From NCBI RefSeq assembly GCF_027596085.1, contig NC_072460.1, positions 11,823,326 to 11,887,325 on the forward strand: a DNA stretch of 64,000 bases, read 5' to 3'. This DNA comes from Anoplopoma fimbria. Lineage: Eukaryota; Chordata; Actinopteri; Perciformes; Anoplopomatidae. The position numbers and the translations under genes are program-made. Shown piece after piece: positions 11,970 to 37,674 of the stretch; the first letter of the stretch is position 1, and the number at the start of each line of letters is the position of its first letter. Below the pieces are notes generated by a model. The model had not been told where the DNA came from. It saw nothing but the letters and a program-made list of their open reading frames with translations, and did not search any database.

Positions 11970-14900
11970 ATGGAGCAGTACACCACTGCCACCACTACTA
12001 CTGGGGAGCAGATCGTTGTGCAGACATCCAATGGACAGATCCAACAGCAGGTGAGCACAGGAGTTACTATTTTGTTTTGATAAAGAAGTCTGTCATACTA
12101 CCAACAATGTAACACTGTGCTATAAGACCACAGGTATCAGGGACCCAGCATTAAAGTGTTCCAGTGGAATCCAGTTCCAATCTTCTTTTCCTGTGAATTA
12201 CTTGTCTGAGACTGTATTATCCTGCATTACCTTTAGACACAGGGCACAGTGACTGCTGTGCAGCTGCAAACAGAGGCGCCAGTGGTGACGGCCTCTGGCC
12301 AGCAGGTGCAGACACTCCAGGTAGTGGTGTCACCGCCGCCGCCATGCGTCAGAGTCATGACACTGTTACGGCCTACGAGATTGCATGCTTCAACCAGGGC
12401 TGTTTTTCATGACCCTTCAATGTGCTGTGTGGTTCATCCTCTCCTCCCCGGCATGTCATACAGCTGCCTGAACTGCATGTTCCTCAGCACAGTGTGTTGC
12501 GTGTCAGCCTCGGGTTCCCCGCTTGTGCTTTCATGACTACTGTTTGCCTGAGTTGTGTTTTTTTCTCTCTTGCAAGTTAAGCAAGTTAGAGGTTCTTCCC
12601 ATGAGAACGAAAGCTATCTGAAACATGAGTCATATGGCTGTGTTTTGCTGTTAGCTGAAGAACCAGTACTGAACAGCAAGGATCCATTTTCATTATTGGC
12701 TGTCACCTCTCATCATCTAGCTATGTTTTTCTCTTGTCTAGTTGCAAAATGGCAGTGGATTGCTTCCCTCTGGCATTTTTCCCTATGGTACAACTGCTGC
12801 AATCGGCTTTCAGTTGTCCATTGTGGTCACTTGCTTAATTAATGGATGCTAATTGCACAATTTGTACTTGTAAAGTTGCATAGTGAATGTAAATTTATTT
12901 TGATCTTCTCAAAACATGTACTTTTTAAGCAAATGAAAAGAACTTCATGTAACCTATTGGTTCAGTAGCAGTATTCAAGTAAATACAAAACCGTTGAATA
13001 CAGAGGTTTTGTATTTTTGCAATAGCAGCCCAACTTAATTAAAAATCTTGTAAAATATACTGTACATAGGCTAGTATTGGATTTACTATGGAACCAGATA
13101 GTGTCATGTATGTATCCCAAAACAAAAATGACAACAAATCATCATTGTGTTTTTTTTTATCCATCATGTGGTATCCTGGATGTTATTGATTTGACATAAT
13201 TTGCTTGCGGTCTGTGAGACTGTGTCAAACATAAGCGATGTTGAGTTAACAAACACAGGCAATGGTGCTGTAACAGCTTTCTGTATCTCTCTGTAGGTCC
13301 AGGGACAGCCTCTGATGGTCCAGGTGAGCGGTGGGCAGCTCATCACATCATCAGGGCAACCCATAATGGTGCAGGCCATGTCGGGGGGTCAGGGTCAGAC
13401 CATAATGCAGGTCCCTGTATCTGGAGCTCAGGGATTACAGCAGGTAAGAGATAAGGCTCAGTTACTAGATCAAATTCTGTATTCATGTTGAACTACATTA
13501 TCTTGAATAGGGACATGTTTTCTCTGTGTAAAACTATTGGCAGTTGTGAAAGGTGGGTGTAATATTTTAGAATGAGAAGCACATTGTGAATGGGCTTTCA
13601 TTGAACTAGTCCTCAGTTGCTTAACATGTTGCTGTTTGCAAATGCTTCTTACTTGTGAAGTTGTCTTATTTAAATTAGTTTTAAAAGAAGGAACTTTCAA
13701 CTAGGTATGAAACGGTCTCAATGTTATACTGACTAAATTACCTACATAAGGTAACTGGACCATCAGCAAGAAGAATGGCTATTTCTATATAGTTATTTTT
13801 AATGCTCGTCATCGGTGTTACCGGATTGGATTCTGCATGTAATCATGGTAGAACCAGAAACAGGACTGGGCAGGAAAGACCGTCAGACACTGTGGCAGTA
13901 AAATGAGAGGTTTTCTAAAAGGAATCTGGTGCTCAGAAAAACTACCACTTTTGTCCACAGGGTCAGCCAAAATCAGTGTAAAATGAAAGTTCCTCGTATT
14001 AACTTTAAAGTGCCGGAAACACTTTATTAGTGTTGATGTTTGGGATCACTGCAGTTAAATGTAAATTGGACACGGCTAGGATGTTCCTGAATCTGTGGGT
14101 GATACTTTGTCCATGTGTAGATCCAGCTGGTGCAGCCAGGTCAGATCCAGCTGCAGGGCGGACAGACTCTCCAGCTCCAAGGCCAACAGGGTCAGCCCCA
14201 GCAGATCATCATCCAGCAGCCCCAGACAGCCATCACCGCTGGACAGAACCAGGTCCTAAACTCTGACCAGTTGAACGGCAAATCCATTTAATCAAATTAT
14301 TATGAACATGATTATTGAGTGTCTTCTCTTTTTACTTGTGGTCCCACAGGGACAGCAGATCAGTGTCCAGGGCCAACAGGTGGCACAGACGGCTGACGGA
14401 CAGACCATTGTTTACCAGCCTGTCAATGCAGATGGCACCGTCTTGCAGCAGGGTAAACTCAAATTACGCTTACGTTTTCTGTTTGCCTAGTGCTTTGTAG
14501 ACTTTATAAAGTAGAGCACTGCTGACTCATTTTGCATAAGAACTGTGATGATAATCTGTTTGCAGGAATGATCACAATTCCAGCTTCCAGCTTGGCAGGC
14601 GCCCAGATTGTACAGGCAGGTGGTGCCAACACAAACACTACTAACAGCGGCCAAGGCACTGTGACCGTCACCTTGCCCGTCTCTGGTAACATGGTCAATG
14701 CAGGTGGAATGGTCATGGTAAGACCCTGTGCAGAGGTATCCAGCATTTTATTACCCTTTTTTGATCTTGACTGACGCAGTGTGGTGGAGTCCCTTTTTTT
14801 TTTAAGAGCACCAAATACAGTTTTTCAATTTGTAATTTTTGTGCCAGCCATAACAGCCTTTCTCTATTCATTGTGGTTTAGTGATGTATTCATTTGTTTT

Positions 14901-16345
14901 AGTAGAATCTAATGTGTTCATATGATTAATTAATTATTTGGTGATACATAATTATTTTCATAAAGTAGTATATTATTTGAAAAGCTGGCAAAATACCATG
15001 ATTGGTTTTTTTTTATTTTAAATGCAGTTAATATAACTGTGTTTATTTAACACCCATTGTCCACCCATATAGGTATTATCACTTTTCTAAGGACTGTATG
15101 GGCATTTTAAGACTATGGTTGATTGACATCTCCCTCACCTCTACTGCACTTGTTATGGCAGGATAACTTGCGCCTTCATGATTCTTATTAGTTTATGATA
15201 TTTGATGACTTCATGCAATTCCCAGCATAACTCCACCCAGTGTCAGTCTGTAAGGAGTCTATTCATTCTGAATGACTGAAAACACCTGTATTTGCACAGT
15301 AACTACTTGTTTATGTCGGCATGCTGCTATACATGTGTACTTTCCATGCCAGTGGCTTTAAACACTGTGCCCCTGTTTGTGTCTCTCCCTCTATCAGATG
15401 GTGCCTGGAGGTGGTGCAGTTCCCACAATGCAGCGTATCCCCCTGCCAGGGGCTGAGATGCTCGAGGAGGAACCTCTGTACGTCAACGCAAAACAGTACC
15501 ACCGCATCTTGAAGCGAAGACAGGCTCGTGCCAAACTGGAGGCTGAGGGCAAGATCCCCAAAGAAAGGAGGGTAAGACACATGGGTTTAGGTCACACATA
15601 CAGGCACATTGAAGCTTCTTCTTCCTCACTACCTGCTAAATGCAAGGGCACATGTTATGTCTATTTATCATTTAATACTGAGCTCATTCTGTATATCATC
15701 TTGTGCTGTGATAGTGCCTGTCTAGTGGTATTTAGCCATGTAATGTCAGATAAGGATTTCTCGAAACCTAGACTAGTAAGGGCGTGGCTAGATATCACAA
15801 GAGGCAAGTGCGAAAAATGTGTTACGTTTTTTTCAACTGGTACAGAGGTGGCACAAGATACTAACAATGCTAAAATGCTCATGATCCAGTACATTCGCTT
15901 ACCTTCTAGCAGAAATACCTACACGAGTCTCGCCACCGTCACGCCATGCAGCGCAAGCGAGGAGATGGAGGACGTTTCTTTTCACCTAAAGACAAGGAGG
16001 AAATGGCTTTGGCCCTGGCACAGGTAAGAATATGTGTGCAGAAAAACATCACCAACCTCAGCACTCGGTAATATAAAAATGACTGACTCAAGCTGATATA
16101 GTAAATATATTATAAATTGTCAACCAAGCACTAAAACTTCCTTTTGAAAGATTTTTGAAATGTGTATGGAATTAGGTGTCACTTTGTTTGCGTAGGATAT
16201 GTCTCATTTTGTAATGACATTTCTCATAATTTATTATGGTGACCTCACTGATTCGTTTCCCCTCCTCTTCCTCCTCCAGCAACAGCAGGACGTAGCCCAG
16301 GCAGCAGCAGATGAGACTGTGGCTCAAATGATTCGAGTCTCATAG
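11970..16345 (+). CDS. nfya: nuclear transcription factor Y subunit alpha
   Basis: NF-YA joins the NF-YB/NF-YC histone-fold pair and supplies sequence-specific binding to CCAAT boxes. Coding exons: 11970-12050, 12237-12320, 13297-13443, 14121-14252, 14350-14452, 14566-14717, 15398-15571, 15913-16023, 16280-16345; 349 residues (human 347). Residues ~1-230 are Gln/Val/Thr-rich activation domain (QVSGGQLITS, GQTIVYQPVNADGT, GTVTVTLPVSGN). Residues ~256-291 hold the subunit-association helix (EEPLYVNAKQYHRILKRRQ). Residues ~292-315 hold the DNA-binding segment (KYLHESRHRHAMQRKRG, then GGRFFSPK). The A2 segment reads HAMQRKRGDGG where mammals have HAMARKRGEGG. The C-terminus (ALAQQQQDVAQAAADETVAQ, then MIRVS) differs from mammals upstream of the final IRVS. 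The donor of the 12237 exon could also be 3 or 6 bases further on. Confidence 0.97.
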
Positions 16346-16495
16346 CACTGTCGCCAACATCATCTCTTCTGTCTATGAACTCGACCCTGCCTGAGACTCT
16401 TCATCCCATCTAACCTGATCTGCCGCACCATCTGCTCTCCCTTTTTCTCCCCCCTGCCACGCCATCATATACCAAATCACAGCATTGCCACTGGG

Positions 16496-16535
16496 TTCTC
16501 CAGTCGGACACTGGTTTCTCCAGTCGGACACTGGT
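16496..16535 (+). repeat. 20-bp perfect tandem duplication in nfya 3' UTR
   Basis: Two adjacent identical 20-base units (16496-16515 and 16516-16535), core CAGTCGGACACTGG, lie 150 bases after the nfya stop. Seen directly. Confidence 0.9.
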
Positions 16536-17283
16536 CTTCCAAGGATGTAGACCATGTTGCTGCTGAGTCTGTTGTTTTTTCTGGTCTTCTTCTCTGAAAG
16601 GAGGATGCTTCCACTCTCAGCTTATCTTGTCGAGCGTTTACGACCAGCTTTTTATTCTCATAAGGATTTGTTTAGACAATAATGATGCATGAAGTTATAG
16701 GTAACCAGGGCAAGTCACTCAGAGCCAATAACAGCTGATATCACACCCTGGTCTGTTAAAAAGTTGAGATTTTGTCACCAGTGGATGCTTTAATTATTTT
16801 TTGTAAATGGTACATTTGTTTTCAGAGACACTCGTTTGGTGTCTTGTATCTTTTATGTGATGCCTTTTTTATTTTTACTTTTCATTTTTTCAACCCATGT
16901 ACTGTGGGGGATGGACTCCGCATCATAAGTCCAACCTGCGTCCACTGAGCAAAAACTGAAATGTGATACTAATGTGAAGATATTGTACAGACATTCTTCT
17001 CTTCCCCAGTGTGTAACGGATGTACTTACTAATTTGCCCAATTTTTTGGATGCATTTTATACAATTTCGTGGTTAGACATAGTGTTTGTAGGAAAACAAT
17101 GACTTGGTGTTTAATCACATTACACATTCTATCCATGTAGTTACCTCTTCATCGGTCAGTCCACCTAAGTGTTTCTTTTTTTCATTGTAGATAATTTTTT
17201 ACCTATCAGATGCAGCAATGCAATGTTTTTGTTTTGTTTTTTTATAATGGAAAAAAGGGTGGACATTCATGAAACCTATGTCA

Positions 17284-17289
17284 ATTAAA
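17284..17289 (+). terminator. probable poly(A) signal of nfya
   Basis: ATTAAA, the common variant signal, followed within 30 bases by GGTTGGTTGTGGTT, a GT-rich downstream element. Confidence 0.5.
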
Positions 17290-17305
17290 TTTTATTAAGT
17301 GACTC

Positions 17306-17789
17306 AAGGTTGGTTGTGGTTACTTCTTCATTCCCAGTTTTGGTAAGTTTAGTTTGTCATCTTTTCATCATTCATTCAAGATGTCCCATTGGAGCTGTAG
17401 TTGTTGAATACTTTATATGCTCTTGGGTAGTTAAATCAATACAAATGTAGCATATTCTCTAAATATATCATGTAGTTTGTATATAAAAGATTAATCTGCA
17501 AAGTATTCTATACTTAGTTGTTATTTACAACATTTAACACTGAAATATAGTCTAAGTAAAGTACAAGAACTTCTTAATATTTTTTGAAGTACTCTGTTTT
17601 ACATTCTAATTCCATACAAATAAATTATTCTGAGCAAATTGTAATTTCAATAAATGAGTTCGATTTAACACAGAATTGGAACGTAATTAAATAATATAAA
17701 TTGCTGTCTTTTCGATATGGGCCTTAAATGGTATGGTCTTTTCCGTGTGTTACACCTCCTAGGTTAAAGGGTCAAACACTGTCCCGAGC
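17306..17789. other. nfya-ahcyl1 intergenic spacer
   Basis: About 480 bases of AT-rich DNA with no coding frame, repeat or RNA gene that I can recognise. It may contain an extended nfya 3' UTR. Confidence 0.6.
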
Positions 17790-18330
17790 AGGCTTAGCCA
17801 ATCAGACGCTGAGGATTACAGACGTTGGTGCCACTGTCTGCCAATCACAGCGAAGGAGGCGGGGACTGTACGCAGCCTCCTGTGACGCTGAAGGGCCATT
17901 GAAATACTGCTGCTATTGAAAGCAGAACATCTAGGTTACACTTGCATCGACTCACAAGTAACCTGGTGTTAACTGCTGAATGCAACCAAAGCTCGCACTG
18001 CTCTTAATTTGAGGACACAGCCTCCGCCGTTGCTTCTCCGTATTCCTCCGCGCCGCCAAACGGGACTAGTTCAGGTGACATCCTCGACAAACCCGCCCCC
18101 CTCCCTCCGGAGGTGTTGCCGTCTGTGGATGACAGCAGAGCAGAGGACCGAAACAAATGCCCGTGCTGCTCTTTTAGAGAGAAGTGAAGATACAGAGCAG
18201 GTTTATCTTCATTAAAACAGCCTACTTATTGCTCCTCGACCGGGGTCCAGTGTGAGAGCTTCAGGGACGGGGACGGTGGTCTGATCTGGAGTCAGCGTCT
18301 CTCTTAGGTAACAGCCTCTACACCTCCTGG
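17790..18330 (+). promoter_or_regulatory. ahcyl1 promoter and 5' UTR
   Basis: Two CCAAT boxes on the plus strand (17798-17802 and 17841-17845) precede a GC box (GGAGGCGGGGACT, about 17854-17866). No TATA box is seen. Transcription probably starts between about 17880 and 18000, giving a GC-rich 5' UTR of a few hundred bases. Start and length are inferred; the boxes are seen. Confidence 0.55.
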
Positions 18331-18335
18331 ATGCG

Positions 18336-18339
<4 letters not shown>
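18331..18339 (+). CDS. two-codon upstream ORF overlapping the ahcyl1 start
   Basis: The sequence ATGCGATGA holds an upstream ATG (18331) with one sense codon and a TGA stop (18337-18339) that overlaps the main ATG (18336-18338). The upstream ATG has T at -3 (weak context) and the main ATG has G at -3 (good). The scanning ribosome probably reads past the first or reinitiates at the second. Any regulatory effect is inference. Confidence 0.6.
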
Positions 18340-32165
<13,826 letters not shown>

Positions 32166-33375
32166 CGACAGTGTCTGATGCGGGGAACCTCAACACACAG
32201 TAACCCCGGGATAAACAGAGATATCTATTTTATTTTGTAAATTGCTACAAAATGGAGGAATTATTTTAAGTATGCTGAATGTAACTTATTAATAGCACTT
32301 CGGACACAATGTTAAATATGAAGAATAAGATGTGTAGGAAACATATAATGTATAACCAACTAACATTTTACATGTCTTGTCACGTGTTTCATAGAAAAGC
32401 CTGCTTGCATGCTTTCATGTGTATGTACTTATTTAGTTGCTAAAGCTTCTGTTGCTAGATCACAAAGTTGTTGGTTTGTTTACCCTATTAATGCACAGTG
32501 CCAAATGATGGCTGGAAGAATGGAACAGATACCATGTATGTTACTTCTGTCGATATTAAGATTTAATAAGTACATTCCACGAGCCAGGGTTTTGGCTGAG
32601 CCATAACAAGCTCTGTATAACAATGTACATTGATTTAAAAAAATGTTTGCTTTGCAGCGTTTAATAATCTAATTTAATGGTATCTGCATACATGACCTAA
32701 AAGGTATCATCCAGTCACCCTTTTTTATTAGAAGTACAGTGATTAAATATAACACTTATAAAAATGTAGTCAGTAAAAGGCTGAGTGAATTTTGAACTCC
32801 TGACTCTTGGTGTTGGCATTCAACACCCAAAGCTTCACCTGAATGAATTCAAACCAAAATGTATTTTTATGTGCTAACAGATGAACATGTTTTGTTATGT
32901 TAAAGATAACAAGCTGTATGCATGATTTTCTTTATTTAATACCAAGTTTCCATTCGCTCACTCAAATTCCAGCTGTGATCTGTTACTCTGACATGCAGCT
33001 AGGTCGATTATAAAGTGTTTTGCCTGGATTATACCTTTTAAGGCCATGGTATGAATGTGCCTTTTAAATAATTTACAACAGGTACATTTCTGCACTGACC
33101 TTAATTAAATGAACATTCCTTTTTTGTAAAACCACATCTATTAGTGGTGTATTTAATGTCTTCCTTCCACTGCTTCTGGTATTATTAATAACTCTAATGT
33201 ATGAGCTGTGTTGAGAAAAAATAGTAGACTTGTATGTTTGCCATATGATTGTCGCTGTCTTAATTTGATCCAATTGGGTCACCTAAAGTAAAATTTAATG
33301 TCATCAAAATGCATAAGTGTAAACAATGTATGTAAAATAATGCATTAAATCAGCAATAAAACAACTTCTTTTGAC
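32166..33375 (+). other. ahcyl1 3' untranslated region (inferred)
   Basis: About 1.2 kb of AT-rich sequence with no plausible coding frame, running to AATAAA at 33355-33360. The downstream gene's promoter begins only ~250 bases later, which limits how far it can extend. Confidence 0.6.
33355..33360 (+). terminator. poly(A) signal of ahcyl1
   Basis: Canonical AATAAA in the last AT-rich stretch before the hsp70 promoter. Confidence 0.55.
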
Positions 33376-33599
33376 AGAGAAAAGTAACTTTAAACATGTC
33401 AAAATGTTTTTAAACCAAGAAAACTAAACAGAAAGGCCTGAGAAAAACAGTGGTTTGGTAATTAAAGTGCATGTTTCCTTTTTTTGGGGGGGGGGAATTA
33501 GTATTAATGGCAGCTTACACTTCCATACCCCCCCTCAATGTGCCTTACTGCCACATTCTCTACATTGCGTTCCCTCGTCGTCAGCCCTGCTGGCAAAGC

Positions 33600-33760
33600 G
33601 TCGAACTGCTGTCCCACTCTGGAATATTCAACGTCTCTCGCGCACCGGGCCAGCTGCATTAGCTGCTAATATTAACAGTCGAGTCACTGAGCCCCGGAGG
33701 AGAAGGGGGGGCGGGGGGTCTGGGAGGTTCTGGAAACCTGGTTACAACTATAAAACCACA
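33600..33760 (+). promoter_or_regulatory. hsp70 promoter: two heat-shock elements and a TATA box
   Basis: HSF-binding elements are inverted GAA/TTC pentamers. One pair is GGAATATTC (GAA 33622-33624, TTC 33627-33629). A second, TTCTGGAA (33728-33735), is flanked by imperfect units on each side. TATAAAA lies at 33749-33755, so transcription should start near 33778. Motifs are seen; heat induction follows from established HSF/HSE knowledge. Confidence 0.85.
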
Positions 33761-33777
33761 AGGCCTGAGTCAGTCCA

Positions 33778-33877
33778 GGCATTAGTTAAAGAAGAACCAC
33801 ACAGAGGCAAAAAGCTGCAACAAGGAGACTCTGAGATCCTTCAACATCTTTGAGCAACAGAGAACTCATCGCTGAAA
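33778..33877 (+). other. hsp70 noncoding exon 1 (inferred)
   Basis: From the predicted start ~28 bases after the TATA box to a strong donor (CTGAAA|GTAAGT, 33877/33878). The matching acceptor TTTTTCTAG ends at 34503, 22 bases before the ATG. The intron (33878-34503) is AT-rich and contains no feature I recognise. Confidence 0.7.
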
Positions 33878-34525
33878 GTAAGTAGCAATCCACTTTTTCC
33901 ATTTTGGTTAAATTAATTAATTAATTTGAACGTAAACATCAGTGCAGACTTGCTGTTATGACATATCTGTGATGGTATCTTCAGGCATTATTTTAATCTA
34001 CTTGTTCCATTAGAGATAACAGTCAAACCTACAATTACTAATGCATCAAGTCTGCTTTAAAGAATGTCTTTATTAATGATGGTATGAAGTTAATTTCACA
34101 GTATATTAGAGAAACAGTTGAATTTGAGTTTGTATTTATAGTAAAGGTGTTAGAATTGCTTCAAGTGTTAGTCAATCTAATGTTAATATATATTTAAATC
34201 AAATGGTAAAGGGTAATATTTTATAATTACATGGAAATACCTCATGTAATATTCATATATATATCTACACATACACATTTATGTTATATTTATATCTTCC
34301 TTGTAGAGCAATTTATTAGTTTATAATGAAAATGTTTTTCAGTCAGTGTTTCATTTATTCTAACTGCAAAATGTAACATATGTCTGATTATTAGATCACT
34401 GACATTAATGATCAAGTCATTTTGAATTATATTCGGTTGCAGTGATCAGTGCTTTCATGTGAAGCACTACAACGTTAAACGTAATGTTTCCTAATTTTTC
34501 TAGGAACTCTAAAGCAATAAGCAAA

Positions 34526-36445
34526 ATGTCTTCAGCTAAGGGAGTATCTATTGGCATCGACCTGGGCACCACCTATTCTTGTGTCGGGGTTTTCCAGCAC
34601 GGAAAAGTGGAGATCATCGCCAACGACCAGGGCAACAGGACCACTCCCAGCTATGTGGCCTTTACAGACACCGAGAGGCTCATTGGAGATGCTGCCAAGA
34701 ACCAGGTGGCCATGAACCCCACCAACACAATCTTTGACGCCAAACGGCTCATTGGGAGGAAGTTTAACGACGCCGTCGTCCAGTCCGACATGAAACTCTG
34801 GCCTTTCACGGTGATCAGCGATAACGGAAAGCCCAAAGTCCAGGTGGAGTACAAAGGGGAGACAAAGGCCTTCTACCCAGAGGAAATCTCCTCCATGGTC
34901 CTGGTCAAAATGAAGGAGATCGCTGAGGCCTACCTGGGACAGAGTGTGTCGAATGCAGTCATCACAGTTCCAGCTTATTTCAATGACTCTCAGAGGCAAG
35001 CGACCAAAGACGCCGGGGTGATCTCGGGACTGAATGTCCTCAGGATCATCAACGAGCCCACAGCAGCAGCCATCGCCTACGGCCTGGATAAAGGTAAAAG
35101 AGGAGAGCGCAACGTGCTCATCTTCGATCTCGGTGGAGGCACCTTCGACGTGTCCATCCTGACCATTGAGGACGGCATCTTTGAGGTGAAAGCCACCGCA
35201 GGAGACACACACCTTGGCGGGGAGGACTTTGACAACCGGATGGTCAACCACTTTGTAGAGGAATTCAAAAGGAAACATAAGAAGGACATCAGCCAGAATA
35301 AAAGAGCAGTGAGAAGACTACGTACAGCTTGCGAGAGAGCGAAGAGGACCCTGTCCTCCAGCACCCAGGCCAGCATTGAGATCGACTCATTGTTTGAGGG
35401 CATCGACTTCTACACCTCCGTCATGAGGGCTCGCTTTGAGGAGCTCAACTCGGAGCTCTTCACAGGAACACTGGAGCCGGTTGAGAAGGCCCTGCAAGAT
35501 GCCAAGTTGGATAAATCAAAGATCCATGAAATCGTCCTGGTTGGGGGCTCCACAAGAATTCCCAAAATCCAGAAGCTCTTGCAGGACTTCTTTAATGGCA
35601 GAGAACTGAACAAGAGCATCAACCCAGATGAAGCTGTGGCGTACGGCGCAGCAGTCCAGGCTGCTATCCTCATGGGTGACACCTCAGAGAATGTCCAAGA
35701 TCTGCTGCTGCTGGACGTGGCTCCCTTGTCTCTGGGCATTGAGACTGCGGGTGGAGTTATGACACCTCTAATCAAACGAAACACCACCATTCCCTCTAAG
35801 CAGACCCAGGTCTTCTCCACATATTCGGACAATCAGCCAGGCGTGCTGATTCAGGTGTTTGAGGGTGAGAGAGCCATGACCAAGGACAACAACCTCTTGG
35901 GCAAGTTTGAGCTCACAGGTATCCCTCCTGCTCCCCGAGGAGTCCCACAGGTGGAGGTCACATTCGACATCGACGCCAACGGCATTCTGAACGTGTCCGC
36001 TGTTGACAAAAGCACCGGCAAAGAAAACAAAATCACCATCACCAATGACAAGGGCCGCCTCAGCAAAGAGGAGATAGAGCGGATGGTACAGGACTCGGAA
36101 AAGTACAAGGCTGAGGACGATGCGCAGAGGGAGAAGATCGCCGCAAAGAACACACTTGAGTCATACGCCTTCCACATGAAGAGCAGCGTCGAGGATGAGA
36201 ACATGAAAGGAAAAATTAGCGAGGAGGATAAAAAGATGGTCATTGACAAGTGCAACCAGGTGATCGCCTGGCTTGAGAACAACCAGCTGGCCGAGAAAGA
36301 CGAGTATGAGCATCAGCAGAACGAACTAGAGAAGGTGTGCAAGCCGGTTGTGACCAAGTTGTACCAGGGAGCAGCACCGTCAGGGAGCTGCGGCAGTCAG
36401 GCTGGAGGCGGTGCCCAGGGCCCCACTATTGAGGAGGTGGACTAA
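34526..36445 (+). CDS. hsp70: cytosolic heat shock protein 70, stress-inducible type
   Basis: This is an ATP-dependent chaperone of cytosol and nucleus; the coding region has no intron. It has 639 residues (inducible family members about 640). Signature 1 IDLGTTYS is at residues 11-18, signature 2 [12 protein letters not shown] at 199-210, and signature 3 [14 protein letters not shown] at 336-349. A basic segment at 248-266 ([19 protein letters not shown]) fits the family's nuclear-localisation region. The substrate domain and lid follow, and the protein ends in GPTIEEVD, the EEVD tail bound by TPR co-chaperones. The ATG at 34526 is used because it lies in exon 2 after the acceptor at 34503; the in-frame ATG at 34484 is inside the intron. 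The body resembles both HSPA8 and HSPA1, so inducibility rests on the heat-shock elements. It lies between ahcyl1 and kcnc4, all on one strand. Confidence 0.97.
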   Translation: MSSAKGVSIGIDLGTTYSCVGVFQHGKVEIIANDQGNRTTPSYVAFTDTERLIGDAAKNQVAMNPTNTIFDAKRLIGRKFNDAVVQSDMKLWPFTVISDNGKPKVQVEYKGETKAFYPEEISSMVLVKMKEIAEAYLGQSVSNAVITVPAYFNDSQRQATKDAGVISGLNVLRIINEPTAAAIAYGLDKGKRGERNVLIFDLGGGTFDVSILTIEDGIFEVKATAGDTHLGGEDFDNRMVNHFVEEFKRKHKKDISQNKRAVRRLRTACERAKRTLSSSTQASIEIDSLFEGIDFYTSVMRARFEELNSELFTGTLEPVEKALQDAKLDKSKIHEIVLVGGSTRIPKIQKLLQDFFNGRELNKSINPDEAVAYGAAVQAAILMGDTSENVQDLLLLDVAPLSLGIETAGGVMTPLIKRNTTIPSKQTQVFSTYSDNQPGVLIQVFEGERAMTKDNNLLGKFELTGIPPAPRGVPQVEVTFDIDANGILNVSAVDKSTGKENKITITNDKGRLSKEEIERMVQDSEKYKAEDDAQREKIAAKNTLESYAFHMKSSVEDENMKGKISEEDKKMVIDKCNQVIAWLENNQLAEKDEYEHQQNELEKVCKPVVTKLYQGAAPSGSCGSQAGGGAQGPTIEEVD

Positions 36446-36545
36446 AGCCACGATATCAACATTTTGTTTACAGAAATACTTTGGCTGTATCACTGTTTGG
36501 TTGCAAAATGATGTTTGGTCACAATTTAATTTCTTGACTTGTCCT

Positions 36546-36551
36546 AATAAA
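36546..36551 (+). terminator. poly(A) signal of hsp70
   Basis: AATAAA about 100 bases after the stop codon, giving a short 3' UTR as is usual for inducible hsp70 genes. Confidence 0.7.
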
Positions 36552-37674
36552 AATACTTAAAATGATACAACTCTCTTTTATTTGTTCTTGAAATGCACAA
36601 TTTACAGACTTTTTGGGCCCATTTTGATCTATAAAGGCTTACTCCAATCTGAAACTTGCATAAGGGTTTGAAAATATGGACTGGCCTTTTATCTATTCAA
36701 AAAGTTAGCACAGTGCTATATTTCTGCGGCTCTACTAATTAGACTAACAGATTTTATTAATCTTCAGTTATCACAAGGAGATCTGGTAGTTATGAAAACT
36801 CACTCTGCAGACTGGTTTTGGCTAATTGTTACAATAATGAATTCTGAGCATGGAAAGTTTACTTTCAAATATTTTGCTTCAGCCTTTAGTACAATTTTGA
36901 GGTAGGCCTATTTTACCTTACCGTTTTTCAATTGTGTGCTAATTTATTGCCTATTTGTACTCCCCTGCATTTCAGAAGAAATCATTTAACCTATTTTTTA
37001 AATCCACTATTCCACATTTATTTAGTAGACATAGTTACTTTGCAAATGAAAGGCTCTGCACAGCCACACAGGTGTTTTCAATAATCTGGTTGATTAGACC
37101 TCAGGTATATATATTTGGGTGGAGCTATGCTGAGAGTTTAGTGATGCCACAAACCCAACAGAGGGAAAAGGGAGGGAAATGTCAATAAAGAACATTTGAA
37201 AGGTCCTGAGATGAGGTCTAATTAGGCAATTTAAGTGAAAACACCTGCATTTTTGTAGAGGGGCTTAAGGTTTAGTTAATTAGTTATTTTACTTTTCATA
37301 GGTAAGCCTACTTTGAGTATTTGTTTTTTAAATGTATTTATATTTTTTTCTGATAATATGTACATTCTTTGAAAGAGCGCTCCATCGATTTAGCATTGCA
37401 TTGCTATTATAACAATGTCGGAATCACGATGCACTATTTAACAAATAAGTATATGCGGAGATCGTCCTTTTTTATTATTCCGCGCATTCTACTTCCTCAC
37501 CTAAATGCATTAGGCTACTTTTGGTTGTATATTTTCACTGTGGTATTTCTATTTTTACCTAAATAAATCAACTGGACACTCCCTCCACCACTTTTGATCT
37601 CCAAATAATTGGCCCAATTCTTTGCTCCTGAATGGTTCAGTCGTTCACGCTACTTGTGTTGTTCCCTGAAGGAA

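Larger units (their letters stand above)
16346..17305 (+). other. nfya 3' untranslated region (inferred)
   Basis: AT-rich noncoding sequence runs from the stop codon to ATTAAA at 17284-17289, followed by a GT-rich stretch. Its early part contains a 20-bp tandem duplication. Further AATAAA words at about 17620 and 17649 could serve longer transcripts. Confidence 0.55.

Noticed and set aside
34484..34525. N-terminal extension of hsp70 from the ATG at 34484
   Set aside because: This ATG lies upstream of the acceptor at 34503, inside the predicted intron. The conserved protein starts at 34526.
34532..35278. 248-codon antisense frame over hsp70, plus several others on the minus strand to 36282
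   Set aside because: Long antisense frames are a known by-product of hsp70 codon usage. They have no family match and no splice or promoter context.
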